A stretch of DNA of 64,000 nucleotides from Nematostella vectensis (Eukaryota > Cnidaria > Anthozoa > Actiniaria > Edwardsiidae): contig NC_064043.1 in the NCBI RefSeq assembly GCF_932526225.1, positions 15,250,085 through 15,314,084 on the forward strand. The letters are read 5' to 3'. Below are positions 63,801 to 64,000 of this stretch, piece by piece. Positions within the stretch are counted from its first letter, which is position 1; each line of letters opens with the position of its first letter. A program made the translations under genes and the position numbers. A model generated the notes under the pieces. It worked only from the letters and a program-made list of their open reading frames with translations. It ran no database searches and was not told the DNA's origin.

Positions 63801-63984
63801 CCCATAACCATGACTATGGTCCCTGCAAATCTAATAATCCATCTAATGTATCTCCCCCATAACCATGACTATGGTCCCTGCAAATCTAATAATCCATCTA
63901 ATGTATCTCCCCCATAACCATGACTCACCCAACTGCAGCTTGTTGGCTGGACACACTTGATGACTCAACACAGAAGATGTATTC
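42868..63984 (-). CDS. GEMIN5: GEMIN5, 25 exons (N-terminal part outside window)
   Basis: GEMIN5 is the snRNA- and cap-binding subunit of the SMN complex that loads Sm rings on snRNAs. Minus-strand exons, 5' to 3': 63929-63984, 63113-63353, 62526-62670, 62037-62249, 61397-61482, 58122-58198, 57212-57327, 56666-56739, 56431-56528, 56226-56306, 55880-56022, 55524-55698, 54877-55338, 54490-54612, 54181-54282, 53653-53790, 50099-50246, 49655-49774, 48195-48279, 47860-47985, 47193-47349, 46880-47043, 45375-46452, 44979-45103, 42868-43074 (TAA at 42870-42868). Phases agree throughout, giving 1512 residues. WD40 parts include [62 protein letters not shown] and [12 protein letters not shown] Lys-rich linker, [22 protein letters not shown], the helical TPR-like region ([20 protein letters not shown]) and the C-terminal region follow. 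Human GEMIN5 has 1508 residues in all, so this protein is longer, mainly in exon 45375-46452. Confidence 0.95.
43225..44945. repeat. 57-bp minisatellite in the last GEMIN5 intron
   Basis: About thirty copies of a 57-bp unit (CAATCAAAATGAGCGCGTAA, CAATCGACAGCAAATTACAA, AGAATAAAGCGCGCAAA). Two subtypes alternate in part of the array (AACAGCCAATAACAAAAAAT against GACAGCAAATTGCAAAGAAT), a higher-order dimer. The unit does not contain either flanking splice junction. The frames open across it are not genes. Confidence 0.95.
45104..45290. repeat. GEMIN5: 41-bp array next to a GEMIN5 splice acceptor
   Basis: About four copies of GTTTAGACGGCCACCAGAAC, C-GAGTACAAAAATAAGTCAC. The minus-strand unit AAACGTGACTTATTTTTGTA, CTCTGGTTCTGG lines up with the acceptor of exon 44979-45103, AAACGTAACTGATCTTTGTT, CTCAG, GATTCGG. 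The array thus looks like diverged copies of the acceptor in which the AG is lost. Confidence 0.7.
45720..45800 (-). repeat. GEMIN5: In-frame 30-bp repeat in GEMIN5 coding exon ([10 protein letters not shown])
   Basis: A 30-bp unit inside exon 45375-46452 gives about three copies of the ten-residue motif [10 protein letters not shown] or variants. It lies in a low-complexity, acidic segment that is absent from human GEMIN5. Confidence 0.85.
46115..46225 (-). repeat. GEMIN5: In-frame 30-bp repeat in GEMIN5 coding exon ([10 protein letters not shown])
   Basis: About four copies of a 30-bp unit (CTCAGTCCCGCTATGCATGA, TGGGCCCC) translate to [10 protein letters not shown] and variants. The unit keeps the frame and the flanking protein matches GEMIN5, so this is a coding minisatellite. 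Confidence 0.88.
46528..46885 (-). repeat. GEMIN5: About 32-bp array: GEMIN5 exon 46880-47043 donor, about eleven extra copies
   Basis: On the minus strand the exon ends CCGGCTCAG and the donor reads GTAAATACCTCATGATTATC. The intron then repeats CACCCCAGCTCAG plus GTAAATATATCATGATTATC about eleven more times at 29-34-bp spacing. Most copies keep GT after CAG; some read GC (CTCAGGCTAATA), a weak but usable donor form. Confidence 0.95.
47341..47570 (-). repeat. GEMIN5: 48-bp array: acceptor of GEMIN5 exon 47193-47349, five copies
   Basis: The minus-strand unit contains TGTTGTGTTCCTAG, the acceptor, followed by GGCTATATGTTT, the first bases of the exon (GYMF). Four near-identical copies precede the true junction at 47349. 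Each unit also has CATAG followed by GTATGTG, a donor-like site. Confidence 0.95.
47575..47855 (-). repeat. GEMIN5: 46-bp array next to the donor of GEMIN5 exon 47860-47985
   Basis: About six copies of a unit whose minus-strand form is TAGTGTGTGTCCCTTTAGAC, TATGTATGGTGGACGTGTTA, CCAGAC. It resembles the junction TAGAG, GTGTGTGCTCATGTAGAC, TATGTATGG, with the AGGT lost in the copies. With the 48-bp array it makes up nearly the whole intron. Confidence 0.8.
48690..49660 (-). repeat. GEMIN5: 55-bp array: donor of GEMIN5 exon 49655-49774, about 17 copies
   Basis: The exon ends AAAATG and the donor reads GTTAGTGCGTGTAATGGAGA. The unit ACATG, GTTAGTGCGTGTAATGGAGA, TAGGAGGTGTCAGATGGTTT, ACATCGGTAC recurs every 55 bp through almost 1 kb of intron. 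Copies nearest the exon are the most uniform, and those far from it (48690-48860) are shorter and diverged, suggesting growth near the junction. Confidence 0.95.
50913..51645 (+). mobile_element. Penelope-like retroelement fragment with GIY-YIG endonuclease
   Basis: An open frame from about 50913 to the TAG at 51405-51407 encodes a Cys-rich lead (FRCGTCPYI), then [20 protein letters not shown], the GIY-YIG motif as VIY and YIG, with [12 protein letters not shown] downstream. This is the C-terminal endonuclease of Penelope-like elements. The reverse transcriptase is missing (5' truncation). The tail has a 55-60-bp tandem duplication (about 51456-51560) and a hammerhead-like motif. It lies antisense in a GEMIN5 intron. 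It differs in sequence from the fragment at 5953-6532, so two families or lineages are present. Confidence 0.85.
51596..51643 (+). ncRNA. Hammerhead-ribozyme-like motif in Penelope-like 3' region
   Basis: TTATAAC (51596-51602), core CTGAAGA (51603-51609), extra A, stem II GGCAGG/CCTGCC (51611-51616 and 51623-51628), core GAAA (51629-51632), TAT, C at 51636 as predicted cleavage base, then GTTCTAA pairing with TTATAAC except at one position. Stem III would be two base pairs (AT/AT). All core blocks are in the right order; the extra A is the same as in the other copies. Confidence 0.55.
51868..52267. mobile_element. Inverted-repeat element, about 400 bp
   Basis: ACTGGGATACCTG (51868-51880) is matched in reverse at 52255-52267. 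No coding capacity and no clear target duplication; tentative. Confidence 0.45.
52837..52909 (+). tRNA. tRNA-Ala (AGC)
   Basis: A 73-nt cloverleaf: acceptor GGGGGAC/GTTCTCC with discriminator A, D-arm GCTC/GAGC, anticodon stem CCCGC/GCGGG with loop TTAGCAT (anticodon AGC at 52870-52872), and T-arm CCGGG/CCCGG with loop ATCGATA. A at the first T-loop position is usual for many eukaryotic tRNA-Ala. No CCA is encoded, no intron. A run of T at 52919-52926 can end RNA polymerase III transcription. The gene is antisense within a GEMIN5 intron. Confidence 0.95.
53790..54170 (-). repeat. GEMIN5: Array of GEMIN5 exon 53653-53790 acceptor, about nine copies
   Basis: The true junction on the minus strand is CTCTCCCCCACAG, GGCAGCATCATGCC. 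Upstream the intron repeats pyrimidine tract, ACAG or ACAAG, then GCCAGCATGATGC-type sequence about every 40 bp. One copy at 53881-53899 has the exact CACAG, GGCAGCATCATGC. Some copies read CACAAG, shifting the AG by one or two bases. Confidence 0.92.
56191..56260 (-). repeat. GEMIN5: Two-copy 35-bp duplication of a GEMIN5 donor
   Basis: The exon 56226-56306 ends ATCTTAGTAAAGCTATAG before GTGGGTACACATCCATGATC; the following 35 bases repeat the exon end and donor, giving a second ATAG, GTGGGT at 56191. One base differs (GCTATAG against GCCATAG). Use of the second donor would add 35 bases and shift the frame. Confidence 0.95.
56839..56998. repeat. Inverted repeat with 60-bp arms in a GEMIN5 intron
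   Basis: 56839-56900 and 56937-56998 are inverted copies (TGGTTTGAAATGCTTCTTGG against CCAAGAAGCATTTCAAACCA). A partial direct copy (56915-56949) lies in the loop. Either a decayed foldback element or a local inverted duplication. Confidence 0.8.
57720..58050. repeat. GATGAT/GGTGAT microsatellite
   Basis: Low-complexity GAT/GGT triplets in a GEMIN5 intron. They generate long frames of Met, Ile or His runs on either strand, which are not genes. Confidence 0.9.
58205..61310. repeat. 38-bp minisatellite, about 80 copies
   Basis: The unit CAATAGATACTGTATGTATA, GCCAGGGCTATATTTCAC is repeated over 3 kb of GEMIN5 intron. Each unit contains the palindrome TATAGCC, AG, GGCTATA. Point variants (TATATATAG; GGACTATA; TTTTACC, TTCCACC and TTCACAG) recur in blocks, showing segmental re-duplication. 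Confidence 0.97.
63690..63928 (-). repeat. GEMIN5: 55-bp array directly after a GEMIN5 donor
   Basis: After the donor of exon 63929-63984 (TTGG, GTGAGTCATGGTTATGGGGG) the intron repeats AGTCATGGTTATGGGGGAGA, TACATTAGATGGATTATTAG, ATTTGCAGGGACCAT about four times at 55-bp spacing. The GTG of the donor is CAT in the copies, so the array starts at intron base four. Confidence 0.88.
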
Positions 63985-64000
63985 CTGGATAGGACAAGTA

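Overview
The window looks like nuclear DNA of an anthozoan cnidarian, most likely a sea anemone of the Nematostella type. The evidence is short-intron genes with close animal homologues, Penelope-like retroelements, several small inverted-repeat transposons and very many minisatellites. The species call is an inference from gene content and style; no marker in the window settles it.

Layout. (1) About 1-4609, minus strand: the first nine coding exons of the RED/IK splicing factor, whose 3' end lies outside the window. It stands head to head with EFCAB11 (5111-5578, plus), a small EF-hand protein. (2) About 5800-9890: a gene-free block of nested repeats. A Penelope-like fragment bounded by inverted repeats (5953-6532), a GC-rich 33-bp array (7060-8070), a small inverted-repeat element (8862-9013) and a 23-bp array (9018-9885) lie here. 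(3) 13163-26821, plus: a complete KIBRA/WWC gene of 18 coding exons (1158 residues by my splice model), the Hippo-pathway WW-C2 scaffold. (4) 27595-29290: a CCCTA-rich 35/41-bp array. (5) 32784-36911, plus: seven small exons with agreeing phases that form a gene I do not recognise. (6) 40242-41342, plus: an intronless-coding rhodopsin-family GPCR resembling GPR161. (7) 42868 to the right edge, minus: 25 coding exons of GEMIN5 (WD40 repeats, helical TPR-like region, C-terminal region), with about the first 240 residues beyond the window. One of its introns holds a tRNA-Ala(AGC) gene and a second Penelope-like fragment carrying a GIY-YIG endonuclease domain.

Main discovery. Many minisatellites here are built on splice junctions. 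In KIBRA and GEMIN5 the repeat unit contains the end of an exon together with its 5' splice donor, or the 3' splice acceptor together with the start of an exon. The junction is therefore present in two to about seventeen tandem copies inside the adjoining intron. Clear cases are KIBRA exon 11 (eight 58-bp donor copies) and GEMIN5 at 46.5, 47.3, 48.7-49.7, 53.8 and 56.2 kb. Weaker or decayed cases are at 45.1, 47.6 and 63.7 kb and at 3.5 kb in IK. Copies range from a fresh two-copy duplication to decayed arrays, so this looks like a recurring mutational process that seeds arrays at exon-intron borders and supplies alternative or truncating splice sites.

A second theme is hammerhead-ribozyme-like motifs in or near the two Penelope-like fragments, with a decayed copy in a KIBRA intron.
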